Source: Steroidobacteraceae bacterium | Lineage (GTDB): Bacteria; Pseudomonadota; Gammaproteobacteria; Steroidobacterales; Steroidobacteraceae | Direction of reading: 5' to 3' | NCBI GenBank assembly: GCA_025451845.1 | Contig: JANWJS010000020.1 | Location: forward strand, 216,720-280,719 | Length of the DNA: 64,000 nucleotides | Shown here: in pieces, positions 34,853 through 44,095 of the stretch | Position numbering within the stretch: the stretch's first letter is position 1 | How the letters are laid out: every line of letters starts with the position of its first letter | Program-made: the position numbers and the translations under genes | The notes under the pieces: model-generated | Seen by the model: the letters and a program-made list of their open reading frames with translations, nothing else | What the model was told of the DNA's origin: nothing | The model's database searches: none

Positions 34853-35245
34853 GTGACCGGCAGCAACACGAAGCTCCAGGGCCTCAAGGTCCTGGTGATC
34901 GACGATAGCAAAACGATCCGCCGGACGGCCGAGACCCTCCTCGCCAAGGAGGGTTGCGAGGTCTTCACCGCGATCGACGGCTTCGATGCGCTGGCGAAAA
35001 TCGCCGATCACCAGCCCGACATCGTGTTCGTCGACATCATGATGCCGCGCCTCGATGGCTATCAAACGTGCTCGCTCATCAAGCACAACAAGGTCTTTCG
35101 CTCGATTCCCGTGATCATGCTGTCCTCCAAGGACGGTCTGTTCGATCGCGCCCGCGGGCGCATCGTGGGCTCGGAGCATTACCTCACCAAGCCCTTCACC
35201 AAGGACGAGCTCCTGAGCGCGATCGAGACGCATATCGGGAGATGA
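34853..35245 (+). CDS. pilG: Twitching-motility response regulator PilG
   Basis: A 130-residue single receiver domain: VLVIDDSKTIRRTAETLL, phosphorylation Asp in VFVDIMMPRLDG (about residue 62), conserved Ser/Thr in IMLSSKDGLFD and Lys in YLTKPFTKDEL. It is one of two CheY-like outputs of the Pil-Chp system and promotes pilus extension via cAMP in Pseudomonas. It starts at GTG with AAGGAG 10 bp upstream and overlaps the pilH leader by a few bases. Confidence 0.95.
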   Translation: MTGSNTKLQGLKVLVIDDSKTIRRTAETLLAKEGCEVFTAIDGFDALAKIADHQPDIVFVDIMMPRLDGYQTCSLIKHNKVFRSIPVIMLSSKDGLFDRARGRIVGSEHYLTKPFTKDELLSAIETHIGR

Positions 35246-35250
35246 TGGTC

Positions 35251-35616
35251 ATGCCGCTGATTCTCATCGTGGACGACTCCCCGACCGAAGTGCATGTGAT
35301 GCAGAAAGCACTCGAGAAGCACGGTTATCGGACCGCCGCAGCCGCCGACGGTGCCGAGGGCGTCCGGCTTGCGCGAGAGATGAGCCCCGATCTGATCTTC
35401 ATGGACATCGTCATGCCGGGGATGAACGGCTATCAGGCGACACGCGCGCTTGCCAACGATCCGCGCACGCGCACGATTCCGATCATCATGGTGACCTCCA
35501 AGGGGCAGGAGACCGACCGCATCTGGGGCCTGCGCCAGGGCGCGGTCGACTACATGGTCAAGCCGGTCTCGCCGGACCAGCTCGTCGCCAAGGCCCAGGC
35601 GACTCTGTCGCCCTGA
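35251..35616 (+). CDS. pilH: Twitching-motility response regulator PilH
   Basis: A 121-residue receiver domain: LILIVDDSPTEVHVMQKAL, phosphorylation Asp in LIFMDIVMPGMNG (about residue 52), IIMVTSKGQETDR and YMVKPVSPDQL. PilH is the second CheY of the system and is thought to favour retraction or act as a phosphate sink. Three in-frame ATGs occur (35242, 35245, 35251); 35251 is best spaced from GGGAG and gives the family length of 121. Confidence 0.94.
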   Translation: MPLILIVDDSPTEVHVMQKALEKHGYRTAAAADGAEGVRLAREMSPDLIFMDIVMPGMNGYQATRALANDPRTRTIPIIMVTSKGQETDRIWGLRQGAVDYMVKPVSPDQLVAKAQATLSP

Positions 35617-35631
35617 GCCGCGCGGCGCTGC

Positions 35632-36195
35632 ATGAGCGAAGAAATCACGCTAAGGTCTCTCAGGGATCGGCCATTCGAGCTGTTGGCGGAGCTCGAGCGG
35701 CGCGGCCGGGCGGTATCGGCGCAGGTGGCGCAGGAAGGCGCCGCCGGACGCGAGTGGGTCGGTGTGGCGCTCCGGATGGCGGGCGATCTCTACCTGGTCG
35801 CGCGTGAGGAAACGCGCGAGGTGTTCGGTGTACCGGCTGGCATGACGCGTGTGCCGGGCGCCAAGCCTTGGATCAAGGGGCTTGCTAACGTGCGCGGCCA
35901 GCTTCTCCCGATCATCGATCTGCGCCAGTTCCTCGGCAGCGGCACGACGCCGATCACGCGCAACACGCGCGTCATGGTCGTCAACCATCGGGACATCCCC
36001 GCAGGCCTGCTGGTGGATGAGGTCCTCGGCTTCCGCCGCTTCGCGGAAGGAGAGTTCACCGGCGATGCGCCGCCGACCGTCGCCCGCTGCGAGCGCTATC
36101 TCGCCGGCGCGTTCCGGCGCGCCAGCGAGCAGTGGCCGGTGCTGAGTCTGCGCTCAGTGCTCGAGAGCACGGCGTTCACGGAAGCCGCGGCATGA
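35632..36195 (+). CDS. pilI: CheW-like adaptor PilI
   Basis: A 187-residue protein with a CheW domain from about residue 40 ([63 protein letters not shown]). It links the receptor PilJ to the kinase ChpA. It overlaps pilJ by ATGA. Confidence 0.93.
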   Translation: MSEEITLRSLRDRPFELLAELERRGRAVSAQVAQEGAAGREWVGVALRMAGDLYLVAREETREVFGVPAGMTRVPGAKPWIKGLANVRGQLLPIIDLRQFLGSGTTPITRNTRVMVVNHRDIPAGLLVDEVLGFRRFAEGEFTGDAPPTVARCERYLAGAFRRASEQWPVLSLRSVLESTAFTEAAA

Positions 36196-37601
36196 GCGCG
36201 GCACGCCCAACCAACACCGCGCGCCCGGGCGCCGCTCTCAGTCGGCTGCTGGCTGCCGCGGCGGCGCTCGCGTTGCTCGCAACGCTCGCCTACTATTTCT
36301 TCGCCAGTTATTCCGCGGCCGCGCTGGGCTTGCCGCCGGCGGCCCGGGTCTTCGGCCCGACCCTGCTCGGCGGGCTCGCCGTGATCGTCCTCGGCGTCGC
36401 GGCGGCCATGGCCGTGCGGCTGAATCGGACCATTGCGGACCAGCGTCTCGCGGCCGAGACGCAGCGGCAGGAGAACGACCGCAACCAACAGGCGATCCTG
36501 CGCCTCCTCGATGAGCTCTCGAGTCTCGCCGACGGCGACCTCACGGTGCAGGCGACGGTCACCGAGGACATCACGGGCGCCATCGCCGACTCGATCAACT
36601 ACGCCGTGGACGCCCTGCGCGGGCTGGTGACGACCATCAACCAGTCGGCCATCCAACTCGACAGCGCCACCCGCCAGACGCAGGCGCTGTCGCAGCACCT
36701 CGCCAAGGCGAGCGGCGCGCAATCGAAGCAGATCTCCTCCGCCACGGAATATGCCGGCGGCATGGCGGGCTCCGTGGCCGAGGTCTCGGGCAACGCGGAG
36801 CGGGCCGCGGACGTGGCGCGCCACTCGGTCGAGGTCGCCCACAAGGGCGGCGATGCGGTACGCCGCACCATCGACGGCATGAACACCATTCGCGAGACCA
36901 TCCAGGAGACCTCCAAGCGCATCAAGCGCCTCGGCGAGAGCTCGCAGGAGATCGGCAACATCGTCGAGCTCATCAACGACATCGCCGAGCAGACCAATAT
37001 CCTGGCGCTCAACGCCTCGATCCAGGCGTCCATGGCCGGGGAGGCCGGCCGCGGCTTCGCGGTGGTGGCCGACGAGGTGCAGCGGCTCGCCGAGCGGGCG
37101 GCCAATGCGACCAAGCAGATCGAAGTGCTGGTGCGCACCATCCAGACCGACACCAACGAGGCGGTGGTCTCCATGGAGCGCAGCACCACCGACGTCGTCG
37201 GCGGGGCGCTGCTCGCCGAGAACGCGGGCGCCGCGCTCGAGGAGATCGAGCAGGTATCCAACCAGATCGCGAGCCTGGTGCAGAACATCTCCGCAAGCTC
37301 GCGCCAGCAGACCAGCGGTGCACAGAACATCGCGCACAACATGCAGGTGCTCAAGGAAATCAGCGTTCAGACGGCCGACTCGACCAACGCCACCTCGACG
37401 GCCATCGCAAAGCTCGCCGAGCTTTCCGCGGGGCTGCGGCGCGCGGCGGCGGGCTTCCGCCTGCCTGGCACGGCCACGAACGAAGCCGCCGGCGCCTCCG
37501 GCGCTTTCCGGCGCCCCCCGGATAACAAGGCCGGCGGCGCGGGCTCCGGCGCCGGTGCCAATCCCAACATCCGACCGGTCTCCGCCCTGGGCGGCACCTG
37601 A
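36192..37601 (+). CDS. pilJ: Methyl-accepting chemotaxis protein PilJ, without periplasmic sensor domain
   Basis: A 469-residue receptor. Two hydrophobic helices (about residues 18-38 and 52-76) are separated by only about 14 residues, so there is no room for the periplasmic PilJ ligand domains that make P. aeruginosa PilJ 682 residues long. A HAMP-like segment (about 77-130, [20 protein letters not shown]) and a coiled-coil signalling domain follow; the highly conserved hairpin tip is [20 protein letters not shown]. Conserved Gln/Glu positions that would be methylated are visible but no methyltransferase gene is in the operon. The C-terminal 60 residues are Gly/Ala-rich and unstructured. The ATG at 36192 overlaps the pilI stop. 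Confidence 0.93.
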   Translation: MSAARPTNTARPGAALSRLLAAAAALALLATLAYYFFASYSAAALGLPPAARVFGPTLLGGLAVIVLGVAAAMAVRLNRTIADQRLAAETQRQENDRNQQAILRLLDELSSLADGDLTVQATVTEDITGAIADSINYAVDALRGLVTTINQSAIQLDSATRQTQALSQHLAKASGAQSKQISSATEYAGGMAGSVAEVSGNAERAADVARHSVEVAHKGGDAVRRTIDGMNTIRETIQETSKRIKRLGESSQEIGNIVELINDIAEQTNILALNASIQASMAGEAGRGFAVVADEVQRLAERAANATKQIEVLVRTIQTDTNEAVVSMERSTTDVVGGALLAENAGAALEEIEQVSNQIASLVQNISASSRQQTSGAQNIAHNMQVLKEISVQTADSTNATSTAIAKLAELSAGLRRAAAGFRLPGTATNEAAGASGAFRRPPDNKAGGAGSGAGANPNIRPVSALGGT

Positions 37602-37626
37602 GTTGATGAGCTCCCGAGACCGCTGA

Positions 37627-40600
37627 ATGCCGGAAGTCGCCTCCCAGACGCTGGACCTCGTCGGCCGCGAGCTCAATGCCACGCTGGCCGAGGCCCGCAC
37701 GGCGCTCGAGACCTATGTCGAGCAGCCCGACAACGTGTCGCTGCTCGAGCGCTGCAAGCAGGAGCTGCGCCAGGTGCACGGAGTGCTGCGGGTGCTCGAG
37801 ATCTACGGCGCAGCGCTCCTCGCCGAAGAGATGGAGCAGGTCGCGGGCTATCTGCTCGCCACCGTCACGGAGCGCAAGGGCCAGGCGGAGAGCCTGGATG
37901 CGCTGCTGCGGGCGATGGTGCAGCTTCCGGGCTATCTCGAGCGGGTGCTGGCGGGCGGGCGCGATCTGGCGCTCGTCCTGCTGCCACTGCTCAACGATCT
38001 GCGCGCGGTGCGCGGCAGCTCGCTGCTCTCCGAGGGCACGCTCCTCCTGCTCAATCTGAAGTCGGACAAGCAGGCACAGCCGATCGCCACGCGGACGGAT
38101 GAACCGCCGCTCAACATCGAGCAGTGGAGCAGGCGGCTGCGCGCGCGCTTCCAGACGGGACTCATTGGTTGGATACGCGGCGAGCGCATCGAGCAGAACC
38201 TCGAGACGCTGGCGACGGTGTCGCAAAAAATCGAGCAGACCGCCACGCGACAGCCTGTCTTCCAACTCTGGTGGGTGGTCGGCGCCGTCATCGAGGCGCT
38301 GCGCGAGCACGGCCTCGAGGGCGGCCAGTCGATCAAGCGGCTGCTCGGGCTCGCGGACCGCGAGATCCGCCGGCTCTACGAGCTCGGCGAGGCGCGCTAC
38401 TGTCAGAGCCCCCCGGTCGAGCTGCTGAACAATCTCCTCTATTATGTTGGACGCGCGGAGTCCGCCGGTGTACGCGTGTCCGCCGTCCGCGCCTCCTTCC
38501 GTCTGGCGGAGTTGCTGCCGGTCGATGAGAGCATCGAGCAGGAGCGCGAGAACCTCTCGGCGCCCAGCGTCAAGCTCATGCAGACCGTTGCGGCGGCCAT
38601 CCGTGAGGACCTCTCGAAGGTCAAGGATGTCCTCGACATCTTCGTCCGCCGCGGCGCGGGTCAGCCGCAGGAGCTCGGCCCGCAGGTCGAGCTGCTGCGC
38701 AAGATCGGCGACACGCTCGGGGTCCTCGGCCTCGGCGAGCAGCGAGCCGCGGTGCAGGCGCAGACCGAGAAGCTGGGGAAGATCGTGGCGGGCAGCCTGC
38801 GTGCCGACGAGGCGACGCTGGTCGAGATCGCGGCCGCGCTCATCGGTGTCGAGGACCGCCTCGACGACGGCCTGGTCGGCATGATCCTGCCGAAGGCGGC
38901 ATCGCCGCAGCAGAGCGAGGATCACGACTTCCAACAGGTGCAGTCCGCCGTGCTGCGCGAGTGCATCCTCAACCTCGCGCGCATCAAGGAGGCGGTGACG
39001 CAGAGTGTCGGCGGCACCCTGGATGCCGCCGGGCTCGACAGCTGGCAGGAGCTCATCCGCGGGCTGAAGGCGGCGCTGCTGCTCCTCGGCAAGACGCGCG
39101 CGGTGGAAGTCATCGAAGGGGTCACCACCCAGTTGAAGCGGGTCATGCGGCCGGGCGCGCCGGCGCTCCCTCCGGGCTTCCTCGACCGTCTGGCCGATGC
39201 CATCGTCAGCGTCGAGTACTACATGGAGACGCTGCAGGCCGGGCGCACCGATCCCTGGTACATGCTCGACAACGCGCAGGCCTGCGTGCAGGCGCTCGAG
39301 CAGCAGCAGAGCGTGCCGGTCCCTACCGTGCCGCCGCTCGAGCCGTCTACCTTCGCGAAGACGGTGCAGATTCCCGCGCCGCTGTCCCACGACGCCACTC
39401 ACGTGGTGGATGTAGACGTCGGCAAGACCGCGCCGGACCTCGGTGTGCAGGCGCCCGTTCTGACGCCTTCACCCACCGCGCGGCTGGCCGCGCTGGCGGA
39501 AAGCGCCGACCCGGAGCTCGTGAAGCTCTTCATCGAGGAGGCGCACGAGGAGCTGGTCAAGATCGAGCGCGGCTTCCCGGTGTGGGATCAGAACCCGCTC
39601 GAGCGCGAGGCACTGGTGACGGTGCGCCGCTCGTTCCACACGCTGAAGGGCAGCGGCCGCATGGTCGGCGCCCGCGAGCTCGGCGAGCTCGCCTGGGCGG
39701 TGGAAAACCTCCTCAACCGCGTGCTCGACAACACGCTGACCCGCAGTCCCGCGATCCTGGCAGTGCTGCGGGATGCGATCGCGGCGCTGCCGCAGATGAT
39801 CGAGCATCTCGACAAGGGCACTCCGGTCGCGGCCGATGTCGCCGGGATCGCGGCGCGCGCCCACGCTCTGGCATCGGGACGGCAGCCGGCTGCGACGGCG
39901 CGCGCTGCGGCGAGTGCACCGGCGGAAGGCACCGCGCCGGTCGCCGAGGACTCAATGGAGCAGGAGGCCTCCAGCAGCATCGTCCTGGCCGAGGATCTTC
40001 CGACGCATGCCACGCTGCCGCAACCCGTGACGGAGGCTACGGTTCGGCAGCCGGTGCTTGCGCCGCAGGCGGCGCAGCAGCCCGGAATGGACGAGGCACT
40101 GCGTGAGATCTATACGCGGGAAACGGGTGCGCATGTCGCCACCATCCGCAACTACCTCAAGCGCGAGGCAAGGTCCGGCGAGCCGCACCTCTTGCCCGAG
40201 GACGTGTACAGGGCCTGTCATACGCTGGCCGGCAGCTCGAAGATGGCGCAGGCACGGCACGGCGTGCGTCTGGCGGAGCCGTTGGATCACTGGCTGCGCC
40301 GCGCCTTCACGAGCGGCGTGGGCCTGCGCTCTTCCGACCTGACATTGCTCGCCGACTGCATGGCGGCGATGGAGTCGGTGGCGGCGCACCTCGACGAGCC
40401 CACCGGCTACTTCGTCAATCACTGGCAGCTCCTCGAGCGTCTGGGCGAGGCGGAGCGGGCGCTCGATGCGCGCATTGCGGAAGCGTCGCGAGTCGCCGCC
40501 GGCGAGCGGGACGCGGCGTCGGCCGCTGAGGCGGGCGCTACGCCTGCTCCACCGCCGACCGCGGAGCCCGTCCCGGAGGAAGTGCCTCCCGAAGGGGGAG

Positions 40601-43365
40601 AGCCGCCCGATTTCGATCCGGAAGTGGCGGCGATCTTCACCGAGGAGGCGCTCGAGCTCATCGACGCGTCCGAGCGCGCTCTGAGCGACTGGCGCGACAA
40701 GCCAGGCAGCCCCGAGAGCGCTACTGCGCTCAAGCGGCCGCTGCATACGTTGAAGGGCGGCGCGCGCATGGCCGGCATCATCGCCATGGGCGATCTGAGC
40801 CACGAGCTCGAGACGCTGGTGATCCACGCCGAGGGCGGCACTATTGCCGTCGACGGCCACGTATTCGATGTCATCCAGGCGAGCCTCGACGAGCTCGCCA
40901 GGATGCGGGAGTCGGTTGCCAACGGCCGACGCGTCGCGCCTGCGCGCGCGATGATCGGGCGGATCCAGGCACTGACCCGTCCCGGGGGAGCGACGCAAGC
41001 CGCGGTCCCCGCGGCGGAGCAAGCTCCGAAGCAGGAGTCTGCCGCGCCTGTTGCCGCGGTGCCGCCTGCTGTGGCCCCTGCCGTCCCAGCTGCCCCCGTC
41101 GTGGATGCTGCGCCCGCCGCACCTGCGGCCGCCTCGCCGCAGCCAACAGAGGCTACGGTTCGGCAGCCGGCCATTGCGCCGCCGGCAGCGGAGCCGCCGC
41201 CGGCCGCTGAAGTTCCGGCCGACTCGCCGGCCGGCGAGGAAACGATCGACTTCGCCGATGAGCCCGAGTTAGGCGAGCCGCCGGTGCTGGCGGCTGCCGC
41301 TGCGCCTGAGCCGCACATCGCGCCGGACGCCGCCGAGCGAGTGCCGGTCCTATCGTCGGCACCGCCGCCTGCCGAGCAGGAGCACGAGGCTCTTGCGCCG
41401 CCGGGAGGCGGGCCGGAGGAAACACGTGCGGCGGAAGCTCCGGCGGAAGATGTGTTGCTCGCGCCGCAGCCTGTGCCGCCGGGCCGGGAGCCGGTGGCGC
41501 CCGTCGAGCGGCAGGAAATGGCTCGCGTCGATGCGGAGCTGCTCGACAAGCTCCTCAACATCTCCGGCGAGGCGAGCATCGCGCGCTCGCGCCTCGAGCA
41601 GCAGATCGGCTCGATCGACTTCAACCTCGGTGAGCTGTCGCGCACCGTGACACGCCTGAAGGAGCAGCTGCGCAGCCTCGAGATCGAGACCGAGGCGCAG
41701 ATCCTGCACCGGCATGAGGACGAGGGCGGTCATCGCAGCGAGTTCGACCCGCTGGAGCTCGACCGGTATTCCTCCATCCAACAGTTCTCGCGCGCGCTCG
41801 CGGAGACCGCCAACGACGTGGCGAGCATCCAGCAGCTGCTCGAGAACCTCGCCAAGGACGCGCAGAATCTCCTGGGGCAGCAGGCGAGAACCATCACTGA
41901 GCTGCAGAACGGCCTGATGCGCACGCGCATGGTGCCCTTCCAGCGGCATGTGCAACGCCTCGCCCGCATCGTGCGCCAGGCGGCTTCCGACACCGGCAAA
42001 CGCGCCGAGCTGGTCGTCGAGGGCGCTTCCGGCGAGCTCGACCGGCAGGTCCTCGAGCGCATGCTGCCGCCATTCGAGCACATGCTGCGCAACGCGGTGG
42101 TCCACGGCATCGAGACCCCTGAGGAGCGCACCCGCCGCGGCAAGCCGCCCGCAGGACGCATCCTGCTGGAGCTGCATCGTGAAGGCGCCGAGGTGATGGT
42201 GCGCCTGACGGATGACGGCGCCGGCATGAATCTCGAGGCGATCCGGGCGAAGGGACGTACCCTCGGGCTCATCCCGCCCGGCCGCACGTTGAGCGACGAG
42301 GACGCCATGCAGCTCATCCTCGAGCCCGGATTCTCCACCGCGGGGGCGCTGACCCAACAGGCCGGACGCGGTGTGGGCATGGACGTGGTCGCCACCGAGA
42401 TCAAGCGGCTGGGTGGCGCCCTGCACATGGAAACCAAGACAGGTGAGGGGAGCGTATTCACCATCCGGCTGCCGTTCACGCTGGCGATCAGCCATGCGCT
42501 CGTGGTGCGCACCGGCGAGGAGTTCTACGCCCTGCCGCTGCCGACCGTCGAGGGTGTGCTGCGCCTGTCGAAGGCGGAAGTCACCGCCCACCTCGGCCGC
42601 GATGCGGCGGCATTCGATTACGGCGGCCAGAAATATCGCTTCCAACATCTGGCGGTGTTCGTCGGGCTCGAGCCCTTGCCTCTCCCGGAGTCCGACGTCA
42701 CCATCCCGGTGGTCCTGGTCCGCGCCGGCGAGCATTCCACCGGCCTCGTGACCGATGAGTTGGTCGGCAGCCGCGAGATCGTGGTGAAGTCCGTCGGACC
42801 GCAGATCTCGAGCATCCGCGGCATCTCCGGGGCGACGATCCTCGGCGACGGGCGCATCGTCATCATTCTGGACATTGGCGCTCTCGTGCGTGCCGAGTGG
42901 CGCGGACGCGGGCAGCTGCCGCCGGTCCAGCGAGAGGACCGGAGGACGTTCGCGTTGGTCGTCGACGACTCGATTACCGTGCGCCGCGTGACGCAGCGTC
43001 TGCTCGAGCGCAACGGTATGCGGGTGTTGACGGCACGCGATGGCATGGATGCGGTCGCGATGCTGCAGGATCACGTGCCGGACATCATCCTGCTCGACAT
43101 CGAGATGCCGCGTATGGATGGCTACGAGGTCGCGGCGCACGCGCGCAACGACTCGCGGCTGAAGGACGTACCGATCATCATGATCACCTCGCGTGTCGGC
43201 GAGAAGCACCGGGCCCGCGCCATCGAGTTGGGCGTCGACGATTACCTCGGCAAGCCGTACCAGGAGGCCGAGCTGTTGGATGCCATCGCGCCTCTGGTGG
43301 AGCGGCGCCGCGCGGCACAGGAGAGCGCCTTGCAGGACGAGCCGTTACAGGCCGAGGGCGGGTGA
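37627..43365 (+). CDS. chpA: ChpA, hybrid chemosensory histidine kinase with multiple Hpt domains and a receiver
   Basis: A 1912-residue CheA-like kinase. The N-terminal 630 residues hold degenerate Hpt/FimL-like helices. Three Hpt domains follow with phosphorylatable His in SFHTLKGSGRM (about residue 671), CHTLAGSSKMA (865) and PLHTLKGGARMAG (1040), joined by Ala/Pro/Glu-rich linkers. Dimerisation starts near 1300, then the ATPase: N box MLRNAVVHGIETPEE (about 1487), G boxes DDGAGMNLEAI and GRGVGMDVV. A CheW domain precedes a C-terminal receiver with Asp in ILLDIEMPRMDG (about 1824). P. aeruginosa ChpA is larger (about 2470 residues). It phosphorylates PilG/PilH to steer twitching. The gene starts at 37627, 25 bp after pilJ. 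Confidence 0.95.
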   Translation: MPEVASQTLDLVGRELNATLAEARTALETYVEQPDNVSLLERCKQELRQVHGVLRVLEIYGAALLAEEMEQVAGYLLATVTERKGQAESLDALLRAMVQLPGYLERVLAGGRDLALVLLPLLNDLRAVRGSSLLSEGTLLLLNLKSDKQAQPIATRTDEPPLNIEQWSRRLRARFQTGLIGWIRGERIEQNLETLATVSQKIEQTATRQPVFQLWWVVGAVIEALREHGLEGGQSIKRLLGLADREIRRLYELGEARYCQSPPVELLNNLLYYVGRAESAGVRVSAVRASFRLAELLPVDESIEQERENLSAPSVKLMQTVAAAIREDLSKVKDVLDIFVRRGAGQPQELGPQVELLRKIGDTLGVLGLGEQRAAVQAQTEKLGKIVAGSLRADEATLVEIAAALIGVEDRLDDGLVGMILPKAASPQQSEDHDFQQVQSAVLRECILNLARIKEAVTQSVGGTLDAAGLDSWQELIRGLKAALLLLGKTRAVEVIEGVTTQLKRVMRPGAPALPPGFLDRLADAIVSVEYYMETLQAGRTDPWYMLDNAQACVQALEQQQSVPVPTVPPLEPSTFAKTVQIPAPLSHDATHVVDVDVGKTAPDLGVQAPVLTPSPTARLAALAESADPELVKLFIEEAHEELVKIERGFPVWDQNPLEREALVTVRRSFHTLKGSGRMVGARELGELAWAVENLLNRVLDNTLTRSPAILAVLRDAIAALPQMIEHLDKGTPVAADVAGIAARAHALASGRQPAATARAAASAPAEGTAPVAEDSMEQEASSSIVLAEDLPTHATLPQPVTEATVRQPVLAPQAAQQPGMDEALREIYTRETGAHVATIRNYLKREARSGEPHLLPEDVYRACHTLAGSSKMAQARHGVRLAEPLDHWLRRAFTSGVGLRSSDLTLLADCMAAMESVAAHLDEPTGYFVNHWQLLERLGEAERALDARIAEASRVAAGERDAASAAEAGATPAPPPTAEPVPEEVPPEGGEPPDFDPEVAAIFTEEALELIDASERALSDWRDKPGSPESATALKRPLHTLKGGARMAGIIAMGDLSHELETLVIHAEGGTIAVDGHVFDVIQASLDELARMRESVANGRRVAPARAMIGRIQALTRPGGATQAAVPAAEQAPKQESAAPVAAVPPAVAPAVPAAPVVDAAPAAPAAASPQPTEATVRQPAIAPPAAEPPPAAEVPADSPAGEETIDFADEPELGEPPVLAAAAAPEPHIAPDAAERVPVLSSAPPPAEQEHEALAPPGGGPEETRAAEAPAEDVLLAPQPVPPGREPVAPVERQEMARVDAELLDKLLNISGEASIARSRLEQQIGSIDFNLGELSRTVTRLKEQLRSLEIETEAQILHRHEDEGGHRSEFDPLELDRYSSIQQFSRALAETANDVASIQQLLENLAKDAQNLLGQQARTITELQNGLMRTRMVPFQRHVQRLARIVRQAASDTGKRAELVVEGASGELDRQVLERMLPPFEHMLRNAVVHGIETPEERTRRGKPPAGRILLELHREGAEVMVRLTDDGAGMNLEAIRAKGRTLGLIPPGRTLSDEDAMQLILEPGFSTAGALTQQAGRGVGMDVVATEIKRLGGALHMETKTGEGSVFTIRLPFTLAISHALVVRTGEEFYALPLPTVEGVLRLSKAEVTAHLGRDAAAFDYGGQKYRFQHLAVFVGLEPLPLPESDVTIPVVLVRAGEHSTGLVTDELVGSREIVVKSVGPQISSIRGISGATILGDGRIVIILDIGALVRAEWRGRGQLPPVQREDRRTFALVVDDSITVRRVTQRLLERNGMRVLTARDGMDAVAMLQDHVPDIILLDIEMPRMDGYEVAAHARNDSRLKDVPIIMITSRVGEKHRARAIELGVDDYLGKPYQEAELLDAIAPLVERRRAAQESALQDEPLQAEGG

Positions 43366-43368
43366 TCC

Positions 43369-43842
43369 ATGACCGAGCGCGTACACGAGATCTACAGCCT
43401 GCTGGTTCCGCTCGCGGACGGACGCCTCATCGTGCCGCGCGCCTGTGTTGCCGAGGTGGTCGGTTTCCAGGTGCCTTCCGAGATGACGGGAGCGCCGCCG
43501 TGGTACATCGGTACGGTCCCGTGGAGCGGTAAGGCGGTGCCGCTCGTGTCATTCGAAGGAGCGTGTGGACAGGCCATTCCGGTGCAGTCCGGACGCACCC
43601 GGGTGGTGGTGTTCCATTGCCTGGGCACTCGCCTCGACGGCGGCAATTTCGCCGTCATCTCGCAAGGCTTTCCGCAGTTGGTCAGGGTCAGCTCGGATGT
43701 GGTGCGGCCGGACAACTCGCGCGTCTTCCCGGAGCGGGCGCCGGTGATCTGCCAGGTGCGGATGGTCAACGAGACACCGCTGGTCCCCGATCTCGAGAGG
43801 CTCGAAGAAATGATCGCGGAGGAAACGCGGATCGCGGCCTAG
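43369..43842 (+). CDS. chpC: CheW-like protein ChpC
   Basis: A 157-residue CheW-domain protein (VHEIYSLLVPLADGRLIVPRA, YIGTVPWSGKAVPLVSFEGA, FAVISQGFPQLVRV). In the Pseudomonas cluster ChpC follows the methylesterase ChpB; here it starts 3 bp after chpA, so chpB is missing. It probably couples additional receptors to ChpA. Confidence 0.9.
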   Translation: MTERVHEIYSLLVPLADGRLIVPRACVAEVVGFQVPSEMTGAPPWYIGTVPWSGKAVPLVSFEGACGQAIPVQSGRTRVVVFHCLGTRLDGGNFAVISQGFPQLVRVSSDVVRPDNSRVFPERAPVICQVRMVNETPLVPDLERLEEMIAEETRIAA

Positions 43843-43885
43843 GCGTACGGAGACGCTTCTTCGCACCGTCCCCGCCAGCTGGGCT

Positions 43886-43914
43886 TTGACAATTGGTGCA
43901 CGCAGCGCTAGTCT
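43886..43914 (+). promoter_or_regulatory. Strong sigma70-type promoter after chpC
   Basis: TTGACA (43886-43891), a 17-bp spacer and TAGTCT (43909-43914). It points right, into a 180-bp stretch without a plausible protein gene and towards the convergent IMPase gene, so a non-coding transcript is the likely product. Confidence 0.6.
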
Positions 43915-43920
43915 GGTACC

Positions 43921-44081
43921 GCTACCACCTGGCCGGTAAGAGCCGTCGGGTCGTGACACCGGCGCCGAGTACCCCGCAGACCGGGACGCTGGTGGAAAAA
44001 GCCTCCAGCCGTAGCGAACGTCTTTCCGACTCGCGGATGCTCGTGCGGCGCTGCGCCCCCAAAACTCTCTCGCAGCGCCGC
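43921..44081 (+). ncRNA. Candidate small RNA between chpC and the IMPase gene
   Basis: Downstream of the promoter at 43886-43914 lie a hairpin GCTGG..CCAGC (43987-44009, extended by GG/CC) and a perfect 11-bp stem GCGGCGCTGCG / CGCAGCGCCGC (44045-44081, 15-nt loop). No U-run follows the last stem, so termination is not classical. I could not match it to 6S, RNase P, tmRNA or CsrB-like RNAs. Extent is inferred from promoter and hairpins. Confidence 0.4.
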
Positions 44082-44095
44082 TCGAGCAGCCCTCC

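Noticed and set aside
37360..39402. Very long minus-strand open frame opposite pilJ/chpA
   Set aside because: A GC-rich shadow of the real plus-strand genes, with no recognisable motifs; the same applies to the long minus frames at 15360-16667 and 41350-43209.
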